Shown: positions 11,883 through 24,949 of the stretch, piece after piece | Numbering within the stretch: position 1 is the first letter of the stretch | How the letters are laid out: every line of letters begins with the position of its first letter | Assembly: GCA_963920665.1 (NCBI GenBank) | Contig: OY987265.1 | Coordinates: 42,971,001 to 43,035,000, forward strand | Reading direction: 5' to 3' | Source: Straminergon stramineum | Lineage: Eukaryota; Streptophyta; Bryopsida; Hypnales; Calliergonaceae | DNA: 64,000 nucleotides | Notes under the pieces: model-generated | The model's input: the letters and a program-made list of their open reading frames with translations, nothing else | What the model was told of the DNA's origin: nothing | The model's database searches: none | Made by a program: the position numbers and the translations under genes

Positions 11883-12420
11883 CCGCTACCCCCAGCACCA
11901 GCAAGCTAGCTAAATCCCAGCAACGCAAACCCACGAAACCCACACCACCAAAACCCACCGAAATCCGAATTCCAATCGACCCGGAACCACAAATTCCCTT
12001 CAGAAGTTACAATCCAAGCGGTGGGGATTTTAAGCGCGGATTGCGAGAAGCGCCACTCACACGTGAGATGGAGAAATCTGCTTCGTAATCAGCGAGCTGC
12101 TGAGGGAAGAAGGGCTGCTAAGTGAGACGCAGTGGGCGCCGGCAAGGGTTCATATGGAAGGGATGCCGGTTTGACCGCGGCTGACGGGCTGGCTGGCGGG
12201 CCGGGCGGGGCCGGGCGGGGCACGGACCGGGGGCGGTCAGTCCGCCTGCCCGGCAGAATTTTCCGCCCGGGCGTGGGATCATTAATGGCGCGGGGGGGGG
12301 AGGGGCTGGCGGTCTGCCCGGGGGGGAAATTTGGAAGCGTCGTCATAAATGAAGGGGCGAGGGGAGGTGGAGGACAGGTGGTGTGTGGGTTGCTGCTCCT
12401 CTCCGAGCAAGCCATTTTGA
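11883..12420 (-). promoter_or_regulatory. Upstream region of the CFL1-like gene, GC-rich
   Basis: This is the only strongly GC-rich block next to the gene. At 12,160-12,330 it is a run of GGGC/GGGGC units with many CpG. A TTAAAA-like TATA candidate (read on the minus strand) lies near 12,029-12,036, about 150 bases before the start codon. A promoter role is inferred from position and composition. Open frames through the GC-rich part on both strands look like composition artefacts. Confidence 0.45.
12060..12065. promoter_or_regulatory. G-box (CACGTG) upstream of the CFL1-like gene
   Basis: A palindromic CACGTG core lies about 180 bases upstream of the start codon, inside a longer near-palindrome (CTCAC/ACGTGAG). 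G-boxes bind bHLH and bZIP factors in plants. One six-base site can occur by chance. Confidence 0.3.
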
Positions 12421-13015
12421 AGGGGGTGCAGCAACTGCTGCCACTTGGGGAAAATAATAATAACTTAAGTGACACAAACCAATGAGAAAATGAAATGAAA
12501 TGAGAAATTGAGTCATCCATCTCCCTCTTGAGGTGCGTCAGTGCCACTGTGGAAAAAGAAATCATGAAAAATAATAATTATCCATGGGTCACAGACGGAC
12601 TCACAGGATAGGATAAGTTAAGGTAAAACGAAAAAAAAGACAGCGGAAAGATATAATAAGTGAGTTAAGCCCCAAAAATTAAACGTCCGTCCGTCCGTCC
12701 GTCCTGACGGAGTTTAAGTTACTAAGTTACTACAGTAAGTTCCCGTGAGCGTATAAATCCAAAAGAAAATTAAACGGCCCCCTGACTGAACCTGACACAC
12801 AGGAAAGCGCCGTGATCACCCAGTTTTGTGGACTGATTTTTTCACTTTTGCCCATGCACAGTAAAAAGAATTCCTATTCTCCACTGATCTGGGATGGGAT
12901 CTTCTAGTCTACTGACGTACCCCATGGAAATTACTGTTTCTTTTTTACCCCCCTTTTTGGGGGAGGACAGGAAGTGAAAACTTTATTCCACTGCCGGCCA
13001 AACTGAAAGTGATCA
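12421..13015. other. Non-coding stretch upstream of the CFL1-like gene
   Basis: Unique-looking sequence with the GTCC microsatellite at 12,684. Distal promoter elements may be here, but none can be named. Confidence 0.4.
12684..12704. repeat. Microsatellite, GTCC unit repeated about five times
   Basis: A short perfect tetranucleotide array lies roughly 800 bases upstream of the CFL1-like start codon. No function is assigned. Confidence 0.8.
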
Positions 13016-13057
13016 AAATTCCGTTTCATTTGTGTCAAAAGAAAAGAAGAAAAAAAA
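13016..13057 (+). mobile_element. S1 tail fragment
   Basis: AAAATTCCGTTTCATTTGTG then TCAAAAGAAAAGAAG and an A-run, matching the S1 3' end. No clear target duplication. Confidence 0.6.
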
Positions 13058-16000
13058 TGGAGTACAAAAGGCTACTGTTTTTGGGTACAAATACAAAATA
13101 ATTTTCTTCTCTTTTCTTATTTTACCCCAAAGCCAGAAATGCTTGCCGACAGTAATAGAAAGATGGAGACCTAATCGGACCCATTAAGTAAACAACACCT
13201 AAATCCTTTTAAATAAGTTTTTGAGTATGGTGTCTATTATTGAATAGTAAAAGTTTTGTTGGGGTCTTGATGGTAATTATAGATTCTTTAGGAATTCAAT
13301 TTTTTGGACTCCATATGAATAAATTATAATTTTTAAGTGCAAAAATAGGTGTACCTAAAATTGACCATAGGCTCTCATGTATAGGGGTTGTGCATTTTGA
13401 GCAAGAATCTAGATGGGATTGTTTTGCAAACAAGTCACAATTAGGTTTTATTACCTTGAAGATTGTAGACATAAAAATTGATGTGAATAATCTGAAAATT
13501 TTCCATTGCATAAAGAAATATTCCCAAACACTCTTGATTTTATATCAATAATGGACCTCCTTAATAGAACTTGGATGGAATTGGAGATGGAAATGGAATA
13601 AGGTCCTTCTATCTTCTACTAATGATAAATCCTAATATAGCCAATTGAGGTGACTCAACTAGTGACACTCTTTAAGACAAGAAAGACTCAATGGTGCCAA
13701 ATTTGCAAGATTGTATATGTTCTAGCAAAATACCAATGGCATTTTGTCCATAGAGCCAAAGCATTCAACTAGGGCTACAAATTCTAGCACTTCATGTAGT
13801 TCCCTTGAGCCCTCAAGTAGGTAATGATGGTCGATAACATGGAAGAAAGGGCAAGCGCAGGGAAACAGAGAAAGAAAATTGGATGGTTAGAACTTGGATT
13901 TTACCACTAATGTCCACATACTTGTGGTACAAGTTTGTAGCCCACATCAATTTAGAATACAAGTGGACTTTGTCAACATTCTTGATTATGTGCCTTTGGA
14001 CCTCTAACTTTCAAGATGGCTAGCTACTAAGATTTCATAAATAATAACTCATTTGATAACAAAAAAAATTATTGGTTTCTCCTTGATGATGATGACCGCT
14101 TATAGTGGGGGAGTCATTAGATTTGGAATTGTATGAGGAGTTCACACATGTAAATCAAAATCATACATAGATATGCTCTAGATGATATTAGGCATAGATA
14201 TTGAGATGAAAAGTGGGTTCAATTGTTCATAGAGCTTCTAGGCAATACATCCTTGTTTACTAGCCCCCACCTCAATCCTATAGAATACCACATAATCATA
14301 CTCACCAAATGCAGTTGGTTGCATATTTTTATAGTTTTTGATTGGGCGATTCCACCATGGAGTCTATCATTAGTAAAATTCATCTCTACATGGGCTAGCA
14401 ATGTACCAATAATGACAATCTTTGTTGTCTTGGACAACCACCTAGACTAAACATGAGGCCCAAGTAGAATCCCATGACTATCTAGGAATTCCAAGTCTTT
14501 TTTTAGGTGGCCCTACTAATAGATCTCAAAGGGTCATCTTCAATTTATGATTATTGGAGAAAGATTCCTTCTAGCATTTTGGGGTCATTCCCTGAGTGAT
14601 GACCTGCAACCATTTTGAGTCCTTGCTTTGTTGTATTCATAGCTTAGATAATTCACTCACAAGTTATAACAAATCTTAGACCATTTTGAAAACCACTCTT
14701 GTCAATTGTTAAAAAACCTAACCCTTGATAAGATAATGCTTGCATTTTGAAGTCACTTTTCACTTTGTGGAATGTATCTCTCAACTAAAACCAACAACTT
14801 TAGAGGATGGTCTATAGTTTCAAACCCAATCTGATATATAGAGAGAAAGAGAGAGATTCTTTGATCTCTTATCCAAGCAAGGGGATACTACTAAGGAAGG
14901 TTAGGGAGAACAAGTGGTACACAAACTAACACATAGCCTTAACCACAAAACACATGTTGTAGTATGTCACAATTTTTTTACAAGTATCAAAATTTTTAAT
15001 TCCCTTCTCTCACTATGCATATTTGTAATAAGCATGGTGAAGAGTAGGCAAATTAGTGTTCTTGTATTTATGAGTGGATTTCACCATGGATAAAATCTAA
15101 GGTCAACTCTATTTTTGGCAATGGATAAGAGCCAATGAATGGGTACAAGTGCCTAGTTCAATGATAAATTAATGTCGTTTTTTCTAATCTTGTTGGTCTC
15201 AGGATTGTGAAAAGATGGAAAAATGATGTACAATAGGAAATTACCACAATCTTGTAGCAAGTGGAATACCAAACACATGTGCAAAAAATAGACTTCATTG
15301 ATTAAATGAGATGGGACTAATTAGTTCAATTATTTTCATTCCCACAAATGTTAGCTTTAGTTTATTTTCTTACAATAGATTCCATTGTGCAAAATGCATG
15401 GATCTTGTATAGAATGAATCGTGAGGCCCATGGTGAAGGCTACCACCAAATAAGTAGGTAGGATTTTTACTAATTTGTTGCTAGGAAGCTTGTTCTATCA
15501 CAAATCAAATCCTCTTTGACTTGCACCCCACTCAATCAAAACATGAATATACTCTACTTCAACTTGTCCCATGTGACTAGACGTTGCCACTGCAAGATTT
15601 TCAAGAGAAAGCAAAGTCACTATTGCATAGCTAGTAGGTTGTTCTTATATGACGAGCCATTCTTCAAGGTTTAAAGATGCAAAAAGCATCTTTCAAGATG
15701 TTGCAATGATCTAACTTGGTATTTTCTTGAGAAGTGTGGTTGCTTTCGTCAAATGAGAAGAAGTCCCCAAACTCAACAAGTCACATCGACCAAATATGTC
15801 GCAAGGATCTGCGATACGATAACAACTTGGTATAAAGATCCAACCACGCATGAGTCACTTGCAAATTCATAGTCTATTGGGTAGAGTAAGGTACTAAGAT
15901 CTTCAACATCAACTCATGGTGGTTGCTATGTATCGAAGCTACACACTTTCATGTTGGGTGCATTTGTCATAGCTTGTTTTTTAAAACTTTTGTAGGAGCT

Positions 16001-17451
16001 TAGACTTTGTCGGTCATTTTAGTGCAAGTATAAATGCAATTCTAAGCTTCCATAAGAACATCTATAGTTTGAGTCAAGATTGATTTCTTATAAGGATTGG
16101 GATGTGCATACCAAACTATAGCCCCTAGTTTTGTCCCTTCCATTGCTTTTCTTATTGTATTTTTTGCTTCAAGTGATTTTAAAAAAAATGTTGATAGTTG
16201 TATTTTAGAGCATTTGAGTCTTCTCAAGCGTATTGTAGAATTTGTGTATAGCTATAAATCTTCCCACCCAAATTTGCAATTCAAATAGCCTTACACACAA
16301 TAACAATGTCATCTAAAGTCACAACCTATACTATTTTCAATAATTAAAGCCAAAACTCCCCATTGCCAATACTCATCAATGAGCTAGTCACAATTGATAA
16401 TAATTCCTTCCTCTAAAGAGATTTAACAACATAAAAACTTGAATATTCAATCATGGGCCTTGAAATTTGGAGGGCATGTTGCATCTACGCATCGAACCAC
16501 GTGGTAATAACAAGAATCTCAAATATAGACAAGGCCATTGATCCGCAAACAATGGAGTCTAAAATGGCTTGAGGCATTGTTGTGCTCTCCTAGGACCAAC
16601 CAATCCTTATAATTTGTAGTACATTTGTGAATTTGCAAATCTAACATCCACTTTCTAATGCACAACCAAGGCATGCACTTCTATCAACAATGAATTTGGC
16701 CACAAAATTCTTCCATTATTCAACAAATTGCAATGATCTTTGAAGGCCTTGAAAAAGCATATTGGTGACATTGTCTCTGCTAGGCGGTGAGGGATGAATG
16801 AATAAGCTAATGATTCTACACTGACTCTACATTGACAATATTCTCTATCAAGAATTATCAATCCCTATCAAGAATCTACAATAATTATTTTGTTTTATTT
16901 TTTGAAATCAGTATATCTTCTAATCTCAAGACAATCACAAGAATAATATACAACTTTCATTTCTACCACAAAGTTTCATATCTTGCACTAACTCACTTAC
17001 AACATAAATTAGTTGCATGTCAAAAGTAATCTCTAAGTGTGAAACTTTAGGGATAATATAATAATGGTGAAGATCTCATATTGAGTTGATACTAGAGTAA
17101 AGAAATTGGAAATTGATAAAAACAAGTTTTTTCAATTGGTTGAATCAATTTTGTGAGTTCTAAAGTCTAGTCTTTGTACAAAAAATCAGAACCTAAAAAT
17201 ACACATATGTGTTGAAATATAAGTTGAACTCCTTGTCCTATTCAACAAATATTTCAAATGCAAGGGCATGAAGATGTAATAAATGGTTCATGTTGCAACC
17301 TATATTCTTTTTACAATGGCTACATTAATGCGGTTCTATACACTAAATTCCAAAGAAATATTTAAATACTATGTAAACCAACATCATTTGCCTATTTGTC
17401 GCATCTTGGACATTTTAAATTCTAAAAATGTCATCTTCCTTCAATTTTATG
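13058..17451. other. Long AT-rich non-coding stretch, old repeats
   Basis: No open frame above 76 codons and no recognised protein. A patch near 13,340-13,440 (CCTAAAATTGACCATAGGCTC...GAGCAAGAATCTAGATGGGA) resembles 57,490-57,590 and, in reverse, 58,590 in family L. A purine-rich GAGAGAAAGAGAGAG run lies near 14,840. Confidence 0.45.
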
Positions 17452-17757
17452 TAAGGTAGTCTGCTCTTAAAGCGACCATTTAAGAGCTAATTGCTTTTTG
17501 GGGGAAGAAAAATTCCTTATAACAATTTTCAGTCAATTTTATTAGGAAGAAAAATGGAATTGGCATCTAACCCAAGTTATTTCATATTTTTTGAACCTTT
17601 ATGGAATTAGTTACAAATTTTTGAAGTTGAAATGCAGTAGTCACTAAAAGCGACCATCTCCTGAAATGAACAGTGTTGGTACATGAAAGAAAGCAAAATG
17701 TACCCCTGTGCCATAATCGCTTTTAGAGCATGGTCACTTTAAGAGCAGACTACCTTA
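17452..17757. mobile_element. Family I MITE, full copy, TA-flanked
   Basis: Left end TA-AGGTAGTCTGCTCTTAAAG, right end CTTTAAGAGCAGACTACCT-TA. Terminal inverted repeats extend about 28 bp with one mismatch. The body is about 300 bp without coding capacity. Relatives lie at 3922-4046 (deleted) and 56298-56603 (inverted, diverged). Confidence 0.9.
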
Positions 17758-18151
17758 CCAACAGTTTGAAAGGATGTATACCAACATGCCAAGGTACAAA
17801 GATATTATTTATTTTTGGAGTTTCAAGAAAAAATATAAAAAATATAAAGAGATTCTGAATTTACAAAGTCTCAGACAGGGCTAACTTTGAACTTAATTTT
17901 CTTCAAATCACAACTAATTTTTTCTTCAAACTTCTATAGTAGTATTGTGTTCTATGTTGCATACTACAACTGTCGTCTATCTTCTTTTGAACTTTGCCCA
18001 TTGATGCTTGTGGTACATGCATGGTTGTTTGAATGAAAAAGTTTCAAGTCCCTACTCAGTTTTGTTTGTTTGTCACTGTACTGTACAAGGAATTTGGAGC
18101 ATAACATGATCAAATTTATTATGGAGTATGACTTTCCTTCTTCAACACCAG

Positions 18152-18218
18152 CTGAAACTTCATTTTTTTTGGGGGGGGGGGACACAACTGAAACAGAATT
18201 TCACTGAAACTTCATTTT
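18152..18218 (-). mobile_element. Micro-retroposon (S1 tail), 37-bp insert with 15-bp target duplication
   Basis: CTGAAACTTCATTTT occurs at 18152-18166 and 18204-18218. The insert on the minus strand ends in a S1-like TGAAATTCTGTTTCAGTTG, TGTCCC and a C/A run, so its tail is partly C-rich. Confidence 0.8.
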
Positions 18219-19299
18219 GCTGGGTGACCAATGATGCTCCAGTTTCAACCATTCAACTCAGTCAGTCCGTCATTCTGTGAGCTACATGAGCATAATTTTG
18301 TTTTTATTTATGAAACAAAGGAAACACAATTTCTTTGCAGATGATCATCCTTTGACTTCTCCAAGTAAGCTTCCAGTACTACAGCAGCAGCAGCAGCTTT
18401 GCTGAAAAATTGGTCTTGGCCGGGTTCTAAGTTATTTATTTTAAGTTTAGTACACCTGATGAACTGACTATCATGGCACTACTTAGTATCATAGAAGTGC
18501 AGCAAGTTGACATTTAAAACTGACAAGTCAAAATGTCACGCAATCTCTAACAAACCGACTACTTTTGACTGTGAGTCATCAGCCAACTTCGCAGACAGAG
18601 GGAGCGGAGTGGAGGGCTCAAAATTCTGGTTCATGGGTTTCAGAGAACAGAGAACAGAGAGATAGGGGGGGGGAGCAATTCAATTCAATTCAATTGGCCT
18701 CACTCTTGGCCGGCGGCCGCAATACTCAGTCCCTGCAACTTCAATGAAGAGAGACACTGTTGGCATTAAGAGAATGGACCAGAAGGTCAGATGGCACTTG
18801 GCACACGAAAGTGTTCTTTGTAAGTTAACAGGGACAAATGTGAATGGAGCTGTTTGATATGCAGTAACTTAAGTTAACTTATTAGGTGCCATCCACCTGT
18901 GGAAGATGGAAGGACATTTTCAAATGAAAAATCTAACTTACTGTAGGAGGGGAGGAAAAGGAACACCCAGATTTTGGTAGTAGGTTTGCCATAGAATAAT
19001 TATCATTTTTGTTTCGCCCAGAAGTGGCCTCACTTAATAATTGGCAAATACCAGGATAAGCAAGTGAGACTGAAATCATTTTTGGCAAGTAAAAAGAGTG
19101 CATAATCAGGTAGCAATGTGTAGCACAATTTGCTACACAAGTTTATTCAATTAGAGCATTGCTACTAAGCTTAAGCCTTGCCAATAAGCCTCGGCAACAC
19201 CACTCCAGGCTCATTGCACTTGTCCAAAGAAAAACAGCTTGACACTAGCACCCTTTATAGTAGAAGTTGTGTTGTTCTTCCCGTCACTCCCACATTTGT
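18219..19299. other. Non-coding stretch, nothing recognised
   Basis: Contains small simple repeats (AGCAGCAGCAGCAG near 18,380, AATTCAATTCAATTC near 18,679). No gene supported. Confidence 0.45.
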
Positions 19300-19528
19300 T
19301 TAATCTTAAAGGACGGACTGCTGACCATGGATATCATGCTTCTTGAAACCGTGTAATATCATCTACTTGGAAAAAATAAAAAATACACATTGGAGGTCAA
19401 AGTACTGTCAAAGATCTTTCTTTTCCGCCCAAAATTCCAAGGATGAATAGTTGTAGTTTTGTCCTATAGAGAGAGATTCCTTGTCATCCATTGGACACTA
19501 AATGTCTGTGTCGATGTTTATGGGTTAA
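19300..19528. mobile_element. Family B MITE (TTAA-flanked), copy
   Basis: TTAA-TCTTAAAGGACGGACTG...GATGTTTATGGG-TTAA, body about 221 bp. Shares with other B copies the order GACCATGG, ACCGTGT, ATCATCTACTT, TTGGAGGTCAAA, TTCCAAGGATGAATAGTTG and TTGTCATCCATTGGACACTAA. No coding capacity. Confidence 0.85.
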
Positions 19529-20288
19529 CAATGGAGGGCCTTTGCAGTGGGCAGTGTGGAAAAAAGGAGAAGAACTGTAGCAAGAACTTTAAGAGGGATT
19601 TGGTGCAAAGTATCAGGTCTCCAATGCACTACTACATCTCATGAAGCAACAAGTGCTTCACCACTTCTTGATGCCATGGTCAACTAGTGGTGATGCTTTT
19701 GGTGCAAGAATTTGAATTGTATCAAATCCCATTGTACTAATTTGAATGAATGTTGGATAATTGTGATCTGATATATGTGAACATTTGGATGAATTTTAGA
19801 TGGAAGTTGGCTGAATGTAGAATGAAGTTGAGATGGCAATTACACTAATTGACCTAGTATGAAAATAGTACAACGAACATTAGATTAATATTATTTAATA
19901 TATTCTATATATTCTTATTGAAGCTCATTTAAAATATTGTAAGCTTACATGTTGTTTAGTGCACCTCACAAGTTTCAATATTTTCCAAATTAGTGTGAGT
20001 CAGTATTGTTTTTGTGGAAGACATCCATTGAATTAATTTGTATAGTAAAACTGAATGGTCTACAAGTTAAACCAACTCCAACTAGAATACCATGATATCC
20101 CTATTGCAGTACAAATTCTGTTAAAAGGAAGGTCTAGTTAAAATCTTATTTAAGGATGTCTCATGGAGGAAAACTCCAAATTATGTAGGAAGATGCTCCA
20201 GTGCATAAAAAATCAAGGAAGTGAGTGGAAAACAAGGAAAAAGAAAGAGTCACAATATTGACTCACTTGGTGCAAATGATACAAGATG

Positions 20289-20377
20289 AAACACTTGATG
20301 TTTTGTTTTGTTTTTTTGGCACGAAATAAAACAAAATTTCATTGCAAAGGATAAAGAACAACAAAACATTTGATGTT
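20289..20377 (-). mobile_element. Micro-retroposon (S1), 61-bp insert with 14-bp target duplication
   Basis: AAACACTTGATGTT (20289-20302) and AAACATTTGATGTT (20364-20377) flank an insert whose minus strand reads TTTGCAATGAAATTTTGTTT, TATTTCGTGCC and an A-rich tail. Confidence 0.8.
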
Positions 20378-20656
20378 GAATTGGCAAAACAGTGGTTCAA
20401 CTTTGCACTGCCTTTGTGTTTGCAAGTGTGAGTCTTGGGGGTCATTACGGTGAGGTCTTGGGGCTGCTTTTGCACCTGCCATATACTTTCAAGATGAACA
20501 ACTGAATCAATTGGACTTTGGCTTGGATTTTGAATGCAGAAGGGCATGGTATTATTTCTATGTTCTTAGAAGGCTGTGAGAATTCATGACCGTACACTAA
20601 AGTGAATGATGTGGCGGATGGATCCAAGCCTATCCCAGGATTTAAATCTTTCTTTA

Positions 20657-21115
20657 ACCCCTCATCGCCTAAAGCCTGAACAAGTTTGAAAACAACATGA
20701 TTTCTTTTGAAGTGTTATAGATATAAATTTCACTGAGTTATAGAGATCTCAACCGTACAATCTTGTAGGGTACTTGTTGTAGATGACATGCATCAAATTT
20801 GGTGTCATTTGACTGCATAGATTGCAATATTATAATGCTTTAGTGTTGAAAAAGGATCACAATTTGAACTTGTAGAGTAAACTTGCCAATAACCACATAG
20901 GCAAAATTCAAATCCTTCTCCATACAAATATAGTACTTGCATGTTTTGAAATTTGGTGTGATTAGTAAATGTCTTATTAAGATTCACCTTCCCAAAACAA
21001 AATGCAAAAAGATTTCTTCCTAGAAAATTTATTGCAATTTGAAGGTGATGAAGCTAAAATCTAATAAAAAAATTCCTTGCAATCCTTCACCGCACATTGT
21101 TTAGTCATTGGGCGG
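20657..21115. mobile_element. Possible old TTAA-flanked element
   Basis: Starts TTAACCCCTCATCGCC, and 450 bp later has TTGGGCGGTGA, the reverse complement of the P-type terminus, but the right TTAA is not intact. The interior (CAATCTTGTAGGGTACTTGTTG) matches G-family sequence in reverse. Confidence 0.4.
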
Positions 21116-22005
21116 TGATACAAATTTTTTTTCCCATCCCAATTGAATTGGTAGTAGAATCATGCGGTCATTGTTTGGCAAATGGCAACAAATGTTGTTT
21201 GCAAATGGCATGTTTATTCTATTTTTTACATTAAAAAGTTTGATAAAAATTTCAATAGTCACTTTGAGGTTGCCCATAGCCTTGAGGAAGGCTAAACTAA
21301 AGTTCATCATTAATTAGTCATTTGAACAAGCTACATGTTGCCCATTTAAGAAAGATTTTTAGATTCAAGTTAGAGCAATTCCCCCAGGACCTCGAATGTC
21401 CTTTGAGGGGTAAAGCAAAAAATCAAGAATAATACATGAATAGAGGTACCTCTAAATAGCCACTTTGATAATCTACTTGAGTTCAAAATAGGAGTGTTGG
21501 TGTTTTCATATGCAAATGTGGTTTGGTATAATTAGGTAAAAAATAGGAGTTTGTTTTAGCCATGCTTGTCGATTTGATTCCTAAGGGACCAAATAGCCCA
21601 CTTTGGACTTTTTGAGAACTCATGCATCATCGATTGACTTCATAATTTGAAATTTTAGCATGAAATTCTTAGAAAGGATGCTAATAATCCTAATCTACAT
21701 GCAAAGCTTTGTTTCACATCATTTCCATGAGTTATAAGGTTTTTTCAATGTCAAATTGGGCAACAAAAAATATATTCTAAAAATATTCATTATTTTTTTG
21801 GGATTGTAGAGATTGATACCTACTCCAAAAATTTTAACTATTCAATTCCAAATAAGAAAGTAAAAGTTGTAAGGAGTCTTACATTGTAGGTAAAAAAAAG
21901 GTAGAAAAAACATATAAAATCATCTTTCGCACTCAATTTTGAAGAAAATTGTATAGAAAAATTAACGGATATCCATTGTATACTAGAACATTCTCACTAT
22001 TAGGA

Positions 22006-22810
22006 TTAACCCCTATGTACCCAACCGACCATATATAGTCAATAATAAATTTTAGTCTCATTTTGGTATGGGCAATTAAATTCCTTTGACTGTTTTAAAT
22101 TTTCCTACGAGTAGTTTTGAAGGTTAACTATGGAAAACTTATATTTCTCACTAGAAAAGGGAAATCTTTTTTCTTTGAGAGGTCTTTAAAGGCATATATG
22201 TACCAAAAGTGAAGAGTAAAGCTTGCTAATTTTACTTCATTCCCAGCTTTGAGCAAAGTTCTCCAATTTTATTTGATTTGAGATCTTGAAAATTATAGTA
22301 CTTATCCATTTGCTTTGAAAATGGTCCCAATGTAAAGTATTTTCATGATTTTCACCATTTAAATATGCAAGTGTTGATTTGGAGTTCTCTGTGATTTTTA
22401 CTTATTACAAAAATTGCATTTCAACAATTGCAAGGTGGATTGTATAATAGATGTGATAGCTCTTCATTTGAACTTAGGATTTTTGGAAGTGCATTTTAGT
22501 GTGCTAACACGATTTTTAGTTGGTCATGTCACCTCTAATCCCAAAAAACTTTTATATGCAAATTTATGAAACATTGTGGGGAAGGGAAGCATACTAAATA
22601 TAGAAAACAAACATTTCTCTTATTGTAAACTTACAACTCCCATGCAATTTTGCACTCAAAATTGGGAAGCCTAATAATAAACAAGCTCTTTAAACATCTA
22701 TATAGTTAGCTTTTGGGAAAAAAAATTGCTTCATTGGGGATAACTATAAGCCTATGTTCTTTTTTTATAGTCAAAACACACTTGAAAAGGTTTGGACATT
22801 TAGGGGTTAA
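22006..22810. mobile_element. TTAA-flanked element, family C copy 1 (unoccupied for the nested insert)
   Basis: TTAA-CCCCTATGTACCCAACCGAC...TTTGGACATTTAGGGG-TTAA, body 797 bp. Aligns end to end with 54864-55910 (shared GACCATATAT.GTC, AGAGGTCTT.AAAGGCATAT and TAGTCAAAACACACTTG). No protein-coding frame is recognisable. Confidence 0.85.
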
Positions 22811-23759
22811 TAATATCAATTTTTTGGAAAAAAATTTAGCAATTTAGTTTTTTCTTTCACTTAGTGCCACCTTCTACTTCATAATCTATGCCTTATATTA
22901 GTGAGTTAGTTAATTTGTTTTGTTTGATACATTGAGATCTAAGAAACTATAAGTTGGCAATTAAGCTCTTTGCAAGGAGGGATGCATTGACTTTGTTTCA
23001 TGGTGTTTGAACCCAAGGTGTGAAAGTTATTGAACTTCACAATTTTCATGAATAAGAAAATGAAATTCAATTATCTTTTATTTTGGAAAAACCATAACTT
23101 TTACATTGCATCTCCAAATGCCACGAAACAAAGCCCTGGCACTCCTTCATACACAAAGCTTTCTATTCATAACAAGAATACATTGTGTTACACTACATTA
23201 AAGCCCTTACATTCCTTTGTACATAAATAATATTGAATTTTGGAGTTAATTAAAAAGGAAAAAGTACTTTCACTTTTATTGTGGATATGACAAGGGCACA
23301 TAGCACACTAGTTTTCTTAAAGATATGAAAGTTTTTATGGCTAATTATTTTTCAAATATTCTCAACCTATTTTACAACATATTGACTAAAATGCACTAGT
23401 TGTAGGACAAATGTTTTTTTTCTAAAAATATTGAAAGACAAACTTTCATCTTTGGGGAGGGCTAGAATAAACTTGAGCTTGAGGTTTAGGCATATGAAAC
23501 TTGCAATTGGTGGAGATAATCAACCTAAAATATTGGGAGAATTTTCTTGAATAAGTTAACTAAAGGATCACATGGTTAGATTTGTTAAAGAATAAATATA
23601 GATGAAAAAATTTATCTTTGGTTTAGGAATGAGTATTTTGAAGTAGCTTTGGACTTCTAAACCCGAAAGAAACTTAAGTGGTTAAGGTGCTACTATTCTA
23701 TGATCATTTTGTCAAGCACAAATAAAATTGTGTTTGTGGCATCATCATTTCGACTAAGT
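22811..23759. other. Non-coding stretch, nothing recognised
   Basis: AT-rich, with one 66-codon open frame at 23030-23230 that matches nothing recognised. Confidence 0.4.
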
Positions 23760-24030
23760 GAGTCAATAGCCAATAAAGTAGCCACCCCAAAACTGCCAAT
23801 TATTGCTAATGTACCCAATTACTATTATTACACTTGTTAAATTTTCATATTTTCTTGTTGACAAGTGAAAGGAGGTTCCAACACACCAAAGAATACAGCG
23901 TATAGATACTATATGCAAGAGTTATGAAGGATCCAAGTTTTGGGGGGTAGAGGTTCTATAATCAATTCTTCCATACAAGTGTATATTGATTTTGGAGATG
24001 TATACAAAGTGATGATGATGGTTTTAAGCA
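23760..24030 (-). repeat. Repeat family K, reverse-oriented copy
   Basis: The minus strand matches 43,106-43,398 and 58,800-59,065: CCATCATCACTTTG, AATCAATATACAC, AACTCTTGCATA, GGAACCTCCTTTCACTTG and AGTAATTGGGT. Ends near CCACCCCAAAACTGCC. Confidence 0.65.
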
Positions 24031-24195
24031 GGGTGTGATTGGGAGTACACTCACCTTTAACCCTTGAAGGACAATGGGGCTAAAAAGTAGTCAACAAATG
24101 ACTTCATTGTTCACTATAGAAACAAAGAATGCACCTATTGATCCAAAAACCAGAGCAATTTTGGCACCTACCATGCTCGTGGGCTTTGCATCATT

Positions 24196-24424
24196 TTAAC
24201 CCTTAAAGGATGGACTAGTGACCATGAAAATCAATCATTTTAATACAATGAGAATCATTGGTTAACGAAAATCCAAAAGCACTAATTTCAAATCAAACTA
24301 TTGTAGAAGATCTCCCCTTTCTACACAAAATTCTAAGGATGAATAGTTGCACTTATTACCCACACAAAAGGATACTTTGTCATCCATCGAATACTAAACG
24401 TCCGTATCAACATTTACGGGTTAC
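24196..24424. mobile_element. Family B MITE (TTAA-flanked), copy with a mutated right TTAA
   Basis: Left end TTAA-CCCTTAAAGGATGGACTAG, right end CATTTACGGG-TTAC. Interior order as in other B copies (AAACTATTGTAGAAGATCTC, AAGGATGAATAGTTGCAC, GTCATCCATCG). The final A of the right TTAA has changed to C. Confidence 0.8.
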
Positions 24425-24453
24425 AGGTTAATGATCATGGATTCATGTTGTTG

Positions 24454-24503
24454 TTTTTTGACACAAATGAAATAGATTTTGACACAAATGAAACGGAGAA
24501 TTC
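24454..24503 (-). mobile_element. Two S1 tails in tandem
   Basis: GACACAAATGAAATAGATTTT is followed at once by GACACAAATGAAACGGAGAA, both S1 3' ends read in reverse. Lies between a B and an M element. Confidence 0.65.
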
Positions 24504-24510
24504 CTTGTTT

Positions 24511-24703
24511 TACACTGAATAGGGATGTTAAGGGGACCAAAAAATGAAGGGGACTGATTGTAGAAAATTGTAGATGTTTGAAACATGACGTACATCCCCA
24601 TACACTTCAATAAGTACTAACGTACAATAAAGGTTTATATGTATATAGTGTGGAATGCCAATTAATTAGTATGGGTCCCCTTAATACCGCACTATTCAGT
24701 GTA
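24511..24703. mobile_element. Family M MITE, copy 2 (inverted relative to copies 1 and 3)
   Basis: TA-CACTGAATAGGGATGTTAAG...GCACTATTCAGTG-TA, body 189 bp. The interior is the reverse complement of the copy at 5,234 (TTGTAGAAAATTGTAGATG, ATATAGTGTGGAATG). Confidence 0.9.
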
Positions 24704-24949
24704 CAATGACCATTTTTCATTGATGTGAATAGTGTAATAGGCATGGGAACCCATGGTGAACCCATGGTGACCAGACCCTCCTTTCAGGGGTTCAGGGTTA
24801 CAACATTGATTGAACCTTTTGTAGCCAACTTCCTATGAAAGTGGTGGAAGTCAAATTTTCTGGTGTATGATTTGGTTCTCTTTACATGCAATGTTTGCCT
24901 GTGGAGCATTTTCAGTTGTCACCAATATGATCCACTTCAATTATTTTGT

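Noticed and set aside
12132..12565. 117- and 158-codon open frames on opposite strands
   Set aside because: They fall in the GC-rich upstream region where stop codons are rare. The products are Gly/Pro-rich without domains.
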